Shown here: positions 1-11,484 of the stretch, piece by piece
How positions within the stretch are numbered: position 1 is the stretch's first letter
Layout of the letters: the number at the start of each line of letters is the position of its first letter
Assembly: GCA_907164885.2 (NCBI GenBank)
Contig: OU015493.1
Span: forward strand, 65,346,126 to 65,410,125
Length of the DNA stretch: 64,000 nucleotides
Direction: 5' to 3'
From: Dolomedes plantarius
Taxonomy: Eukaryota > Arthropoda > Arachnida > Araneae > Dolomedidae
The notes under the pieces: model-generated
What the model was told of the DNA's origin: nothing
The model's input: the letters and a program-made list of their open reading frames with translations, nothing else
Databases searched by the model: none
Made by a program: the position numbers and the translations under genes

Positions 1-804
1 ATTATTTTAATGATTTATGTCTGAAATGTATCTTTCATCAACTCTGTTAATAGGAAAAAGTGCGAACTATATCGCAAAAGCGGAATCATACTGCTCTAGC
101 GTTTTCCCTGTATTCAGGTTAGGTATTTCCCGAGTATAGTATATGACATTGTATTGTTGCTTTTAATGTATCCTATGAAAGGCGTACATTTTTGAAGATT
201 TCTACTGTGTTAGATGTATGCTTATATGTATTTCTTTATCTATGCCCTTGATTCATTTCCCTATTACTGTCTTTTAAAAACTCAATTTTTATTATACCAA
301 GTGTTTATTTTGATGTGCTTCCAAGTTGGCATTAAATTATTGTTCTGTTTTGAGAAAAAACTGAATGGACGTCTAAATAGGCTAGATTTATGTCAGTCTA
401 TTCTGTCTGGATTCCTTTTCTGTTACAAAAACAAATAGTTTACTGCAAAGTTCATAAAATGTTTTTATGTTGTTTATGAATGCTTCATGGAAAGATATTT
501 TTTTCCTTCAGACTTAATAATTTCTCTAGAGTTAGATATAAATAAGATTTATCACTTATAATGATAGCTGTTTAAATTATAAAACTTTAATGTATGCCAT
601 TCAAAATTCCACAGTTTTTTACTAATTGGTTTTCTCAGAAGTTTGTTTCGTTAAATATTTAGAAAGGTGTAATCTTGTGTTGCATAATACTATACGCCAA
701 AATATTTATACATAAAAGAAAATTTAAGTATTTTTCTTAGGTTATCATATTCTGTAATCATTTTATTTGTCTACATTTAATTTTTTATATAGAAAAAAGC
801 AAAC
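1..804. other. AT-rich stretch without a supportable gene
   Basis: No coding signal stands out; the longest open frame is composition-driven. A segment at about 357-425 resembles, in degraded form, the start of the LTR candidate at 805-885 (shared GTCTnnnTAGG...TAGATTTA and GATTCCTTTTCT blocks). This stretch may therefore contain an older, decayed copy of the same repeat. Confidence 0.5.
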
Positions 805-1257
805 TGTAGGGGGTCTGGGTAGGATAGATTTAAACCTTAATCTATTGTATGTCGATTCCTTTTCTATTAAAGTCATTCAGGAATGAGTGTTAAACAAATG
901 TGAATTTTTGGAAATTGAATGTAACATCAGTGTTATGTGAAATATTAAACTTTTGTTTACTTTGGAATTTTGTAGTATTAATTTGTAACAGCTATTATTT
1001 TATTATTCTTTTTTATTATTCTAGTTTTATGTTTTTCGGTATGGCAACATTAAGTTTTTGTTAGTTCGGATTGATGTAGATTGATGTTATTAAAAATGGC
1101 TGTATTTAGAATGTGTGCTTAATTCTTGTAAATAATAAATATTACGTGTGACGCTTGAAAATAACGTAAAGTTTTTGAGAATATAGATTAGTGTCTTGTC
1201 AGTTTGCGTATGCTGGCGGACATATATAATTTACTTGCAGTGCAGCGTTATATTAAC
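805..1257 (+). mobile_element. Candidate 5' LTR of a Gypsy-type element (Gypsy-0)
   Basis: The segment begins TGTAGGGGGTC and ends directly before TGGTGACCCGGACC, which has the usual form of an arthropod LTR-retrotransposon primer binding site. A gag-like start codon follows. No second copy of this LTR is present in the window, so the left boundary is inferred from the TGT start and from the similarity to 357-425. The element is cut off by BEL-1 at 1417. Confidence 0.4.
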
Positions 1258-1416
1258 TGGTGACCCGGACCATGGCAAATGAAGAATTCACAAACAAAGC
1301 GGAGTCCACGGAATCAAGAATTCAAGCAGAATTATACAAAATAAGCTTCAAAAATCCCCCATTCTGGGTGGAAAAACCAAATTTGGTTTTATTAAGTGGA
1401 GGTTTAAAATATCTGG
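1258..1416 (+). pseudogene. Gypsy-0 primer binding site and gag N-terminal fragment
   Basis: TGGTGACCCGGACC at 1258-1271 is a PBS-like sequence. An ATG at 1272 opens about 48 codons ending in a PPFWVEKPNLVL stretch, which resembles the start of arthropod Gypsy Gag proteins (a PPFW..P.LWF pattern). The frame is then cut by the TGTCGCGAC terminus of BEL-1 at 1417. Only the N-terminal part of Gag is present and the rest is not found in the window. The product would have been a structural capsid-type protein. The family call rests on one short motif plus the PBS. Confidence 0.5.
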
Positions 1417-2364
1417 TGTCGCGACTTTAACAAATATTCATATCATTATCACGAGAAGTAATTTAAAAAATATATTTAGACTAAAATAATTTCAAAGTTC
1501 TAAGAAGTTTATAATATTAAATGAAACAACTCAACTTTGTACTGAAACAATTTTTGTAACGGAAATGAAAGTTTTATGGAACAGTGTGATATCTCTCTAT
1601 CACTCTATTCTAAGAAAAAGTAACTCCCGCTGCCGCTGTCAAAAGCTTGTCACGCTATCTCCTCCGAAACCGCTGGGGGTATGGGGTCGAAAGCGATACC
1701 AATGGATGCAGAAAAATGGGGGACATAAGTAAGACATGTCTCATCTTCGTCGGACTTTAAGTTTTTTTAAAATTTTATGTTTTGTGAGAAAATATTGACT
1801 TTTTCATCTTCAGATTACGATAACTCGCCAAAAATGATCGTAGAATTTTGATCTTTTTACAGTCTAAGACTACAGACATTTCTCTTTCAAACTGGACCTC
1901 ATTTGTTTAAAAATATTTTAAAACAGATATGACTAATATTTTCATCAAAAAATGAAACAATTTTTCAAGAAATATCGTCCCCTATGTGGATGTAATAACG
2001 ATGCTCCTAGAGTTTTTATCTTACAAAGAAAATATTTACATCATCTGGAAGCTGAAAGCTTTCTTATTCATATAAACCTCATTTCAAGTCTATATCTTAA
2101 ATTTTCGATTTTTAATTGAATTTTAAAGCTGATAATTCAACAGTGATGAAACGCCCTTCGCATTAAGGGTTACAACAGTAAATGGATAGAAGCTGTTACA
2201 TTGCCTGAGAATCACCCCTATGTATCTCACTATTAGCCATAACAGAGGAGCGAGCCTAGGGGAGAAGCCCCTAGTATAAATAAATAGAAGGAATTGGATG
2301 TTAAAATTTATGTGAGTTATGATTTATTTTAACTAACCTGTTTTATTATAATTTGGACAAAACA
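1417..2364 (+). repeat. BEL-1 5' LTR, split by a short Helitron
   Basis: The LTR starts TGTCGCGAC, matches the 3' copy from 33430 over its first ~80 bp, and ends ...GGACAAAACA at 2364, three bases before the PBS. Its actual length without the Helitron (1592-2274) is about 265 bp. Confidence 0.75.
1592..2274 (+). mobile_element. Non-autonomous Helitron A
   Basis: It starts TCTCTCTAT after a host A and ends in the hairpin CTAGGGG(A)GAAGCCCCTAG followed by host T, the Helitron 3' signature of a short hairpin plus CTRR|T. Two relatives occur at 44495-45456 and 47623-48401; they share the 5' block with AGTAAC...GCTGTCAAAAGC and the terminal hairpin. It has no coding capacity. There is no TSD, as expected for rolling-circle insertion at A|T. 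It sits inside the BEL-1 5' LTR. Confidence 0.85.
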
Positions 2365-2367
2365 TTT

Positions 2368-2463
2368 TGGTGACCCGCGGAAGTGATACGGAAATAGGTT
2401 AGTCGTGGTTATTAAAAAAATAAATAAATAAAACTTGACATCATGGCTACGGAGGATACATTA
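2368..2463 (+). pseudogene. BEL-1 PBS and first codons of gag
   Basis: TGGTGACCCGCGG at 2368 is the PBS. The gag ATG at 2443 starts MATEDT and is interrupted after seven codons by Gypsy-1. The frame resumes exactly after the second copy of the 5-bp TSD CATTA (13111-13115), giving a basic N-terminus (KRKSVRTAFTKTVN) of the sort found in arthropod BEL Gag proteins. The continuity across the insertion supports both the start codon and the nested structure. Confidence 0.75.
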
Positions 2464-2632
2464 TGTAACGTTCCTAGCACATAATGCAAGTTACTGGTAA
2501 GCAAGTTCAAATGAAGACAGGGCAAGATTGCAATAGAACACAAACTTTTTTGGCCGCCTTTATATACTCAACTACGTTCTGGATCTAGCTGTTGCCACTT
2601 ACATAAATGTACTACTCAATGATGACATGACA
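2464..2632 (-). repeat. Gypsy-1 3' LTR
   Basis: TGTAACGTTCC...GACATGACA on the plus strand. On the minus strand it is preceded by a purine run (plus-strand CTTCCCTTTT, 2634-2643) that serves as the polypurine tract. It pairs with 12942-13110. Confidence 0.9.
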
Positions 2633-2688
2633 TCTTCCCTTTTAAAGAAACACAAAAATAACATAAATACAAAACAAGTAACAAATAT

Positions 2689-2936
2689 TTATAAGTCAAG
2701 ACGTTTAGGTGGGCGGACAGTTCGACCGGAACGGGTGGTAATCATTTTAGCGATGTTAGACGATCTTTTAGCATTTGCCGAAGCTGCGGGAGGAGCAACA
2801 GGACAGGAATCGGGAGAGATTGAACTTGCAGACGAAGGGTTAATCACAATCTCTCTGTCTGGAGGAATCGCTGCCTTTGTGCGTTGGATCACTTCTGAAT
2901 TTCGTCCATAAGTGTCGCCATCGGCAGTAGTCAATA
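2689..2936 (-). pseudogene. Gypsy-1 pol C-terminal tail
   Basis: On the minus strand this frame ends in a basic RSGRTVRPPKRLDL tail with its stop at 2689-2691. That is a common ending of Gypsy Pol proteins downstream of the integrase. The tail is split from the rest of the integrase region (4160-4828) by the Tc1 element at 2939-4157. Confidence 0.65.
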
Positions 2937-2938
2937 TA

Positions 2939-4157
2939 CACTGAAGTGCCACTGAATTAGAGATAGCAAAGCCTATGCAAATTGTGTAGCGCTGCGCATC
3001 ATGTATGCGCAAGTGAGGGCGCTGTGGTAACTGCATATATAGCGCGTACTGTGGTTGTTCTGAATTAGTTGTTGGAATTGCCAGTATGGGTAAACTGCCT
3101 GATTTAGACGCCTTCGATCGCGGACAAATCGTAGGTGCGTGACGCATGGGCCATTCAATTTCCGAAATCGCCAGACAGCTAGGATTTTCAAGGTCGACAG
3201 TGTTAAGAGTATACCAAGAATACATGGATGGTGGAAAAAAACTAGCGATCGGGCAAACTGCAAAGGACAATTAGCCTTGACAGTGCGTGGTGAGACACGG
3301 CTCAAGCGTATTGTACGCAGCCAGATAAGCCAAACATTAGCTCAAATTACCACAAAGTTTAATGACGGTGCCAGTCGTACAGTCAGTAAACGTACTGTGC
3401 AACGCTCGCTTCACCGTATGAGTTTCGGGAGCCGTCGACCTACGAGAGTACCATTGCTCTATACTCGCTATCGGGCTGCACGTCTTGCCTGGGCAAGAGA
3501 GCACAGAGACTGGAGTGTAGAGGACTGGAAACGAGTAGCATGGAGTGATGAGTCTCGATTCCGACTACTTAACGCCGACGGGAGGCTGATAATATGGCGT
3601 CAGGCTCATGAAGCCATGGATCCTGCATGCCTGGCTGGAACTGTACAAGGGCATGGTGGCTCAATCATGGTCTGGGGTGTTTTTTCGTGGCACAGTTTGG
3701 GATCTTTGGTGTGTGTACCAACCTCCCTGAATGCAATTCGGTACGTAGAGTTGCTGGGTGATCACCTCCATCCGTTTATGCTGTTCTGTTATCCGCACGG
3801 TAATGGAGTTTTCCAGCAAGACAACTGTACCTCTCACAAGTCCCGGTTGGCTACTGGCTGGTTGGATGAGCATTCCTCTGACTTCTCTGTCATGAATTGG
3901 CCACCTAGAAGCCCAGACTTAAATCCTATTGAGCATTTTTAGGATGTTTTGGAACTAGTCGTGAAAGGCCATCACACTTCACCAAAGAACCTTACTGAAT
4001 TATGGACAGCTTTAGCCAATATTTGGCAAGCCATTCCCGTGGAACGTTTCCAGAAACTTGTTGAATCTATGCCTCGTCGTGTGGCAGCTGTTATCAAGAC
4101 CAGAGGAGGCCCAACTCGTTACTAGGTAGGTATCCCTAATTCAGTGGCACTTCAGTG
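2939..4157 (+). mobile_element. Tc1-like DNA transposon inserted in Gypsy-1
   Basis: Inverted termini CACTGAAGTGCCACTGAATT (2939 onward) and the reverse complement ending at 4157 match over more than 20 bp. They are flanked by the TA dinucleotide (2937-2938 and 4158-4159) expected of Tc1/mariner insertion. The length of 1,219 bp is typical for a Tc1 element. Confidence 0.93.
3086..4125 (+). pseudogene. Tc1 transposase, broken
   Basis: This gene would have cut and pasted the surrounding Tc1 element. The ATG at 3086 begins a paired helix-turn-helix region (SISEIARQLGFSRSTV). The DDE catalytic domain shows SDESRF, QQDNCTSHKS and SPDLNPIEHF, so all three acidic positions can be seen. Three lesions are visible: TGA at 3140-3142, a frame change at the A-run near 3236-3241, and TAG at 3940-3942 where the family has Trp (HFW). 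After the last stop the frame continues to PRRVAAV...TRY and TAG at 4123-4125. The gene is a near-complete fossil and the element is not autonomous. Confidence 0.9.
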
Positions 4158-4159
4158 TA

Positions 4160-4828
4160 TAAGACCGCGGAGCATCTGCAGTTCCAGATATTGTCACAGG
4201 AACGCAGTTCCTATGAGACGTTTTTAATTTAACCTTTTCTCCGTTCACAAAATATGGGGAGTTAGCACTCGAAGTTGTTGCACCAAGACGCTGCTTTTCT
4301 CTCACCAACTACAGAGAAATAGAAGAGGATTCTCGTGGTAAGCGCAGAGATGGAGGGATAGGTATTAGAGTTCGAGTAGGACGTCCAAACAGTCTTTGTG
4401 CAGGCGATGACAAATTATTGCGAGGAGTATTTCTCGAATTCAAGAGTGCCAGTCTGTAATATATATGTTAAATTTTACATCTTTTCAACAACAATTTTTC
4501 TTCTTGAACATACCGTTCAGCTAACCCATTGGACATTGGATAGTGTAGGCTAGATGTCTGATGAATAATTTTCCAGTTATTAGCAAATTTGCGGAAAGCT
4601 TCTGAACTGTATTGGGGCCCATTATCAGATTCTAAAATATCTGGTATACCATGTACTGCAAAACAGTCTTTCAGGAATTCAATTACCGCATACGATGTAG
4701 GATAATTTAACTGTTTGAAGTCAAAATAACAGGAGTAGCTGTCAACTACAAGACAATAAGTTTTCCCTGCAAATTCAAATAAATCAGATCCAACTCTTTG
4801 ACAAGGAAAACAAGGAAACGGTTTCATC
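4160..4828 (-). pseudogene. Gypsy-1 integrase core and downstream region
   Basis: On the minus strand the frame from 4827 reads an rve integrase core. It shows DSYSCYFD near the first catalytic Asp, SDNGPQYSSEAF with the second Asp, and SNGLAERY with the Glu. Downstream (4160-4460) a frame with NTPRNNLSSPAQRLFGR matches the usual segment after the core, with a stop in it. The upstream zinc-binding part of the same integrase lies at 9857-10189 on the far side of Gypsy-2, and the frame is continuous across the CATC duplication. Integrase inserts the cDNA into the genome; this copy is dead. Confidence 0.85.
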
Positions 4829-5088
4829 TGTAGTGATAACCTATCTTATTTAATTTATAAATGTATTTCATTTACTGTGTAATAGATGGCACCACCATTC
4901 AATGTCATTTCATGTTGCACGACACCGATAGGTGGCGTGGCAGTATAGTCTCGAAATATTCTCGATGCTTGCGAACACTTCGCTCGCTGATCTGTAACTG
5001 GTAGGTGATGAAGGAGATTAAATAAAGTTATTTGTTAAGTTTAATATCTGCTTCCATCCGTCTCACGCAGGCATCCAAAGTTATAACA
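4829..5088 (+). repeat. Gypsy-2 5' LTR
   Basis: 260 bp, TG...CA, followed after one base by a TGGTGACCCGG PBS. It pairs with 9597-9856. Confidence 0.92.
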
Positions 5089-5197
5089 ATGGTGACCCGG
5101 AAATAGGCACGAGTAAAATAACGGACGCCTGGACTTATTTTTGCCTGTATCGAAGGACTTATTTTTTCGCTGACCACGTGCTCACCAGTCATCAAAT

Positions 5198-5976
5198 ATG
5201 ACGCAAGAAGTAAGAGCAGTAAAAATACCGGCCTACAATTTCGCCGATCCTTCACTGTGGTTCCTGATGTGCGAAGCTACGTTCGAATTAGGCACTCCGA
5301 AAGCTATATCGGAAAGTAAGACCAAATTCAATTACATTGCATCTAACTTACCACCGGAAGCAGCTACTGTGGTACTGGATATTATCCCAACCCTGACAAG
5401 ACCGACCCTTACGGTGTGTTGAAAAGGGAGCTGATAAAAAGAAGCGGCGAGTCATCCCATCAAGAAATCCGGAAACTTCTCGTCGGCAAGCAGCTGGGAG
5501 ATCGCAGACCTACCGATCTACTCCGCGTCATGCGGCGGCGCGCCGAATCGTACAACGTGCCGAAGGAATTAATGATGGAACTATTTTTACAACATTTGCC
5601 GACGCCCGTACAGTCAATCCTCGCAGCAGTAACACCGTTAAGCCTAGAAAAGTCAGCGGACATCGCTGACAGAGTGATGGAAGTGACACCTATACTGGTA
5701 AGTGCTTGTTCTGTTTCCTCAGCTCATTCCATTGAAGATCGATTGCTTGCGGAAATTAAAAAAATAAATACGCGGATAGATGAAATTTCGTTGCGTAGAA
5801 GTCTCAGCCCTCATCGAAACCGTGCGCCGCGTGATCGTAGCAAATCTCGATCTAAAACTTTTACTAACTGTTGGTATCACCATAAGTTTGGCCAAAATGC
5901 CAAGAAATGCATTCCCCCATGCAATTATGAAAAAACAACGACGGACGGGTGTAGAGACGACTACCACTGCTTATAG
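5198..5976 (+). pseudogene. Gypsy-2 gag, frameshifted
   Basis: The ATG at 5198 starts a Gag with the pattern LWFLMCEATFELG and NYIASNLPPEAA, characteristic of arthropod Gypsy capsid-type proteins. A one-base loss near 5388 ends the first frame at 5422. The continuation from about 5390 in the next frame includes REIIK-type capsid sequence and ends in CWYHHKFGQNAKKC, the short zinc-binding motif this group carries. The last codons before 5976 probably belong to the adjoining piggyBac remnant. The product would have formed the virus-like particle. Confidence 0.85.
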
Positions 5977-7186
5977 AAATGCCTAAAACTAGATACTTTA
6001 CGTTTAAAGAAGCTCTTCAAAGAATTTTCGATGAAGATTCAGAAAATGATGGCGAGAATGAAACTGATATTGTTGTTATTATGCCAGAAACAGCAGAAGC
6101 TAGTGATGAAGAAGAAGGAAATGATAATATTTTGAATAATGACAATGATGATTTACCATGTGATACTTATGTCGAAATTGAAGTGTGAGTAAAAAGAAGT
6201 TTTTGCTTCCTAAAAGCAGTACAAGCCTTTCGAAAAAATAAAAAAAAACAAAAACTGAAGATTTGAAATGGATAAAGATGGGACCATTGAATATGTCTCA
6301 GCCGAAAAATGAAGAAAAAGATCAAATCGGAACTATGAAAAAATATAATACAGGATAAAACTAGTGCAGAGATTTTTGATCTTCTCTTTGGCTCAGAGGT
6401 TTTTCCCTTCTCGTCGAATAGACAAACTCATGTGCCCAACAATAGAATCACCCCCATGTTTTAGCATATGAAGCCTAAATGAGACGGTTCATTGGAACGG
6501 GATATTATTCTTTACCTCGGGAAGAAATTTACTGGTCTCTTGATAAAGACATTTCTGTTCCTATTTTGCAAGAATCGATGTCACGTTTTCAGTACAGGAA
6601 CATGAAACACAATTTGCATTTGGTTGATAACAATCGAATCGATAGCAAAGATAAATTATAAAAGGTGAGACCGTACCTAAACTTGCTAAATAGAAAGTTT
6701 CACCAATTTGATTTGGATACGATTCGGGAAACCGCATCCAAATGTACCCATTTCAATCGGTGAAATGTGTTCGAAAGAAAGAGAGGGGTTATTACAATTT
6801 TCAGTTCGAAGGCGAAAACAAGAAGTTTTTCATGATTTAAACAGTTTTCTGGATATAATCAGTAATTTTGTAAAGGAAAAATAAGTTAAATCTTTATGAT
6901 AAATTAATTCCCTGTAAAGTGATAATTTTCTTTCGAAAGCGTAACAAAGCTAAAAAGAATTCCCAGTGCTCAAATCGAAGAATACCCTGCAGAAGTTCAG
7001 TTGAACTCATTTAATGTCAATACTCTTATTCCGCTGACGTTGTGCGAACGCAACACTCAATATTCCAAAAGTTAAGACCAGTTTTGTTATTTTCCCCATA
7101 AATTAATGTTGTATATGTTCAAATGAATAGCCAATATTATTTGTATAAAAAAAAATTCACCCCTTATAGTTTTGGCGGTTAATGGA
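5940..7186 (+). pseudogene. piggyBac-like transposase remnant inside Gypsy-2
   Basis: From 5979 an acidic N-terminus (ALQRIFDEDSEND, then DIVVIMPE) resembles piggyBac-family proteins. At 6479-6660 there is a segment with GYYSLPREEIYWS and VPILQESMSRFQYR, the conserved block ahead of the DDE domain in that family. The right end is followed by TTAA at 7187-7190, the piggyBac target, and that TTAA lies within resumed Gypsy-2 RT codons (LTDRVDCILKF). No left TTAA is obvious, so the left side seems deleted along with the Gypsy-2 protease and RT core. The catalytic part is destroyed by stops. Confidence 0.7.
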
Positions 7187-9180
7187 TTAACAGATAGAGT
7201 GGATTGCATTTTAAAATTTCCGAAACCAAACACATTAACACAATTGAGACGATTTTTAGAGCTTCTAAATTTCTATCGACGGTTTATACAAAAAGCAGCA
7301 CACATTTTAGCACCTTTAAACAAACTGTTAGAGGGAATTAAAAATAAAAATAAATCTAAAAGACCCACTCGCAACATTCCCCAGGATACACTTAAATGGA
7401 ATGAGGAGGCTGAACAAGCATTTAATGACGCAAAAAGTGCTTTAGCAGAAGCAACCCTACTTCACTATCCTATTCCAGGTGCAACCCATACAGTTAAGTG
7501 TATGGGTTGATGCCAGCGATTTTGCTGTTGGCGGTTCTCTTATGCAAGTGCATGAAAACAGATGGGAACCAATTGCATTTATGTCTGTAAAGCTTTCAAA
7601 AAGTCAGCAGAAATTGTCTACTTATGACCGAGAACTGTTGGCAATATACACAGCTGTAAAGCGATTTCAACATATGCTAGAAGGTCGCAGCTTCACAATA
7701 TATACTGACCAAAAGCCTCTCATCTATGCATTTAAACAGAAACCTGATAAATGCAGTCCTCGTCAGTGGCGGCATCTTGACTATATATCTCAATTCAGCA
7801 CTGACATTCGCCACACCAGTGGAATCAACAATACTGTAGCTGATACTCTATCTAGAGTAGAAATCAGTCCTATCTCCAATTCATTTTTCCTAGATTTCAA
7901 TGCTTTCGCAGGTGCCCAAAGAGTTGATCCAGAATTGAAAAAGTTGCAGACTGAAAATTGTACTTCTTTACAATTTAAATGCATTCCCAGTCCAGTGACA
8001 AATACCAAACTTCTATGTGATGTCTCTAAAGATGTACCTAGACCATGTGTACCAGAAAATTTTCGCAGAACTCTTTTCGAACACTTTCATAACCTTGCAC
8101 ATCCAGGTGTAGCAGCAACCACACAACTAATTTCATCCAGGTATGTTTGGCCTCAGATGAAGAAATATCTTAAGGAATGGGTGAAAAGCTGCATTGCATG
8201 CCAGGGAAAAGTGATCAGGCACACGAAGACACCTCTAGGCACCTTCGCATCACCTGATGCCAGATTTTCTCACATCCACATCGATTTGATAGGTCCCTTA
8301 CCTCCATCAGAAGGGCAGACCTACTGTCTGACAATCATCGATAGATTTACCAGATGGCCTGAGGTAGTGCATATTGCTGATATTACTGCAGAAACTGTAT
8401 GTCATGCTCTGTTCAGTGGTTGGATCTGTCGTTTTGGATGTCCTTCCACCATAACAACAGACCAAGGTCGACAATTTGAATCCCTTCTGTTTCAAGAGTT
8501 AACAAATATGCTTGGCACGACCAGAATCAGAACAACTGCCTTTCATCCCCAGTCCAATGGTTTAGTGGAACGTTTCCACCGTGTCCTAAAGAGTGCTCTA
8601 AAGGCTCATAAAAATCCTAGAGGGACTGAATGTTTACCTGTCATCTTACTTGGACTTACAGCTGATGTGAAAACAGATATAAATGCATCCAGCGCTGACT
8701 TAGTGTATGGTGTTTCACTCAAACTTCCAGCAGATTCGTGCACAGAATCTTCACTGACTAAAATTTCACAAAACAATTTCTTCCAACAATTGCGGGAAAG
8801 GATGAATCACATCAAACCCATCCCTACATCATGTGAAATCCAAGGTTTTTGTGCACCCAGAATTAAACACTTGTTCTCATGTATTTCTTAGAGTGGATAA
8901 AGTCAGTCCACCCTTGTCACAACCCTACACTGGTCCTCATGCAGTACTTTCACGAGATACCAAATGCATTACCATAGACTTAAATGGGAAGAAAAGTTGT
9001 GTCTCACTTGATAGAGTCAAGCCAGCTTTTTTATTTAATGACTTACCTGAGACTGATTACCCTGAAACTCAACCAAAAGAAAAGAAATCACCAGAAAATC
9101 CTGAGATTTTAAAAACTCAAGTAACTAAATCTGGTAGATGTGTAAAATTTAGTAAGAGGTTAATAACAGAAATTGGTTAT
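7187..9180 (+). pseudogene. Gypsy-2 pol: RT end, RNase H and integrase
   Basis: The segment starts in the RT thumb/connection (QLRRFLELLNFYRRFI). RNase H follows with [11 protein letters not shown], the YDRELLAIY Glu block and YTDQKPL. Integrase has a zinc-binding HFHNLAHPG...CIACQ and a core with [17 protein letters not shown] and SNGLVERF, so its catalytic acids are visible. Frame changes occur near 7500 and near 8880. The C-terminal part runs to about 9180. Protease and RT fingers/palm are absent. It would have made the enzymes for reverse transcription and integration. Confidence 0.88.
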
Positions 9181-9596
9181 AACATTTTGTACATATTCTT
9201 AAAATTGCATCATATGTATTACATTAAAATTTTGACAGGTATATACATATTCATATTTTGTAAAGTAAATTATTTCTCTTTAACCTTTGCAGCATATTGT
9301 ATTCAGGGACGTATATTCATTATGGTATTAACAAGTGAAATGTGTATTACATTCAGATATTAACTAGACTGTTTTCTTTATATATTGATTTAATATGTCA
9401 GATTTATATGCCATATATATTATATATATTTTTTCATTTTATTTGTCTAGTAAATTTGCATCAGGTATCTCTCAAAGAACAATGTGCATGTGAAAAGATA
9501 TATTTATATATACTTTTTTTAAATCATTGCATATTTAATATTTACTTTTAACATTTTGTCGTTCCTTCACGAAGTTCATCACTGGAGGGATACTCT
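9181..9596 (+). other. Gypsy-2 3' untranslated region
   Basis: AT-rich noncoding sequence between the end of pol and the 3' LTR. It ends in a purine-rich ACTGGAGGGATA that may act as the polypurine tract. No env-like frame is present. Confidence 0.6.
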
Positions 9597-9856
9597 TGTA
9601 GTGATAACCTATCTTATTTAATTTATAAATGCATTTCATTTACTGTGTAATAGATGGCACCACCATTCAATGTCATTTCATGTTCCACGACACCGATAGG
9701 TGGCGTGGCAGTATTGTCTCGAAATATTCTCGATGCTTGCGAACACTTCGCTCGCTGATCTGTAACCGGTAGGTGATGAAGGAGATTAAATAAAGTTATT
9801 TGTTAAGTTTAATATCTTCTTCCATCCGTCTCACCCAGGCATCCAACGTTATAACA
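9597..9856 (+). repeat. Gypsy-2 3' LTR
   Basis: 260 bp, aligns end to end with 4829-5088, followed by the CATC duplication. Confidence 0.92.
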
Positions 9857-10571
9857 CATCAATAAGGGCTCAGTATTAGGAGCTCGAGATGTTTGCTGAC
9901 ACACCGGACACTGTTGTACACAAGCTCCAATATCACGTGACATTCCTTGCCAAAATATGATTTCACGTGCACGACGAAGTGAAAGATTAGTTCCCAGATA
10001 TCCTTGATGGATAAGCCATAAGTATTGATGTCGGAGGCTTCGTGGAACAATAAATCGTTCAGCTTTGAATAGGAGGTTTTCATATATTGACAGTTCCTCT
10101 CTATAATTCCAAAATTTACGAAGCTCTTTGGGAACCTCTTGGATAGTATCTGGCCATCCATTAACAATTATACACTTCAACTGTTGCAATTATTCATCCT
10201 CAGTGATTGCAGACAAAATTTCAGGGTATATTGTCATCGGAAAAGGGACATCTAAAGTAACTTCAAAACTTCATTCTCTAAGCATTCTTCAAAAGTATCT
10301 GCTTCACAATCACGACTCAGAGCATCAGGTACAGGTATATCTACTCCACGTTTGTAGATTATCTTCGGAGAATACTGAAGTATCTCAAATAGCAGGCGTT
10401 TTAAACGCGGTGGTGCAAAATGCAGCAGTTTCCTAGAAATAGCCTCTAATGGTTTATGATCAGTTTCAATTATTACCGATTTTCCATAAATATAATCATG
10501 GAATTTCTTACAACCATGACGAATAGCTAAGGCTTCTTTTTCAATCTACGGGTAACACTGTTGGTTAGGTG
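9857..10571 (-). pseudogene. Gypsy-1 integrase N-terminus and RNase H end
   Basis: Minus-strand frames here encode the zinc-binding integrase N-terminus: YLWLIHQGYLG, then CVQQCPVCQQ, an HHCC-type arrangement in decayed form. Upstream of it (10190-10570) is the end of the RNase H domain with stops. The integrase frame runs straight into 4827 once Gypsy-2 is ignored. Confidence 0.8.
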
Positions 10572-11484
10572 TCAAGGATTTATAGTTGAATAAGCAATAG
10601 GTCTACCTTCCTGTAATAGAACTGCCTCTATTGCATGCGAACTGGCATCAACCGAAACTACTACTGGTTTGTTGACATCATAGTAAGCTAATTTAGGAGC
10701 ATTTTGTTGTGCTTCCTTAAGTTTAACAAAAGAATTTTCTTGATCTCTAGACCATTCAAATAACACATCTTTTTGAAGGAGCTTACGTAATGGCTCTGAA
10801 ATCTCAGAGTAGTTTGGAATGAATTTTGAAACGTATGTCACCATACCCAAAAATCTTTGCAACTCAGCTAAACTAGTAGGAATTTTCAACTTTTCAATAG
10901 CTTTCACTTTTGAGGGATCAATTTCAATACCACTATAAGTAAACACATGGCCCAAAAATTTAATTTTCGTTTTTCCAAATTCACATTTTTCTTTATTCAA
11001 ACGTACACCATAATCTAAGAGTCTCTTAATAACTCTGTTAGTCAAATCAGACAAGTCTTCCTCAGTATTAGCCCATAACAATATATCATCCATTGAACAT
11101 TCTACATTTTTAAAACCCTTCAATATATTCTGCATCACTTGTTGAAATATTTCAGGGGCTGAGGCAAGCCCGAATGGAACTCTCAGAAAGGAAAAACGAC
11201 CCCATGGGGTATTCATTGTTAAATAATCAGAAGTTCGCTTCGAAACTCTAAGTTGCCAAAAGACCTTCTTTGCGTCCAGAAGAGTAAAAAAATTTGGCTT
11301 TACCTATTCGTGCAGCAATATCTTCTACTCTCTGAAGCTGAAAATGCCTTCGCTTAATCACTTTGTTAATATCTGTAGGGTCTAAACATAAGCGAACACG
11401 ATTCCCAGATTTAACAATTACTAATGGACTTACAGCAGGGGTAGGTTTCGTAACAGGTTTTAAAATGTTCATTTTAATCATCAA
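10572..11484 (-). pseudogene. Gypsy-1 reverse transcriptase and RNase H
   Basis: Minus-strand frames 11484-11248 and 11216-10572 form an RT domain. Visible blocks are MMIKMNILKPV, VRLCLDPTDIN, then GRFSFLRVPFGLASAPEIFQQ and the active-site region CSMDDILLWA, where the usual aromatic residue before MDD is Ser. RNase H begins at VVSVDASSHAIEAVLLQ. A frame break lies between the two parts near 11230. The enzyme copied element RNA into DNA; the Ser replacement and frameshift show it is inactive. Confidence 0.88.

Larger units (their letters stand above)
4829..9856 (+). mobile_element. Gypsy-2: plus-strand Gypsy element nested in Gypsy-1
   Basis: Two 260-bp LTRs (4829-5088 and 9597-9856) run TGTAGTGATAAC...GTTATAACA and are flanked by a 4-bp TSD CATC (4825-4828 and 9857-9860). 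The PBS TGGTGACCCGGAA is at 5090. The LTRs differ at about 7 of 260 positions, fewer than those of Gypsy-1, in agreement with a later insertion. Gag lies at 5198-5976 and RNase H plus integrase at 7187-9180. The protease and most of the RT are missing, replaced by a piggyBac remnant. Confidence 0.92.

Noticed and set aside
2689..3270. A single 193-codon minus-strand gene
   Set aside because: The frame runs by chance from Tc1 antisense sequence into the real Gypsy-1 pol tail; only the left part is genuine.
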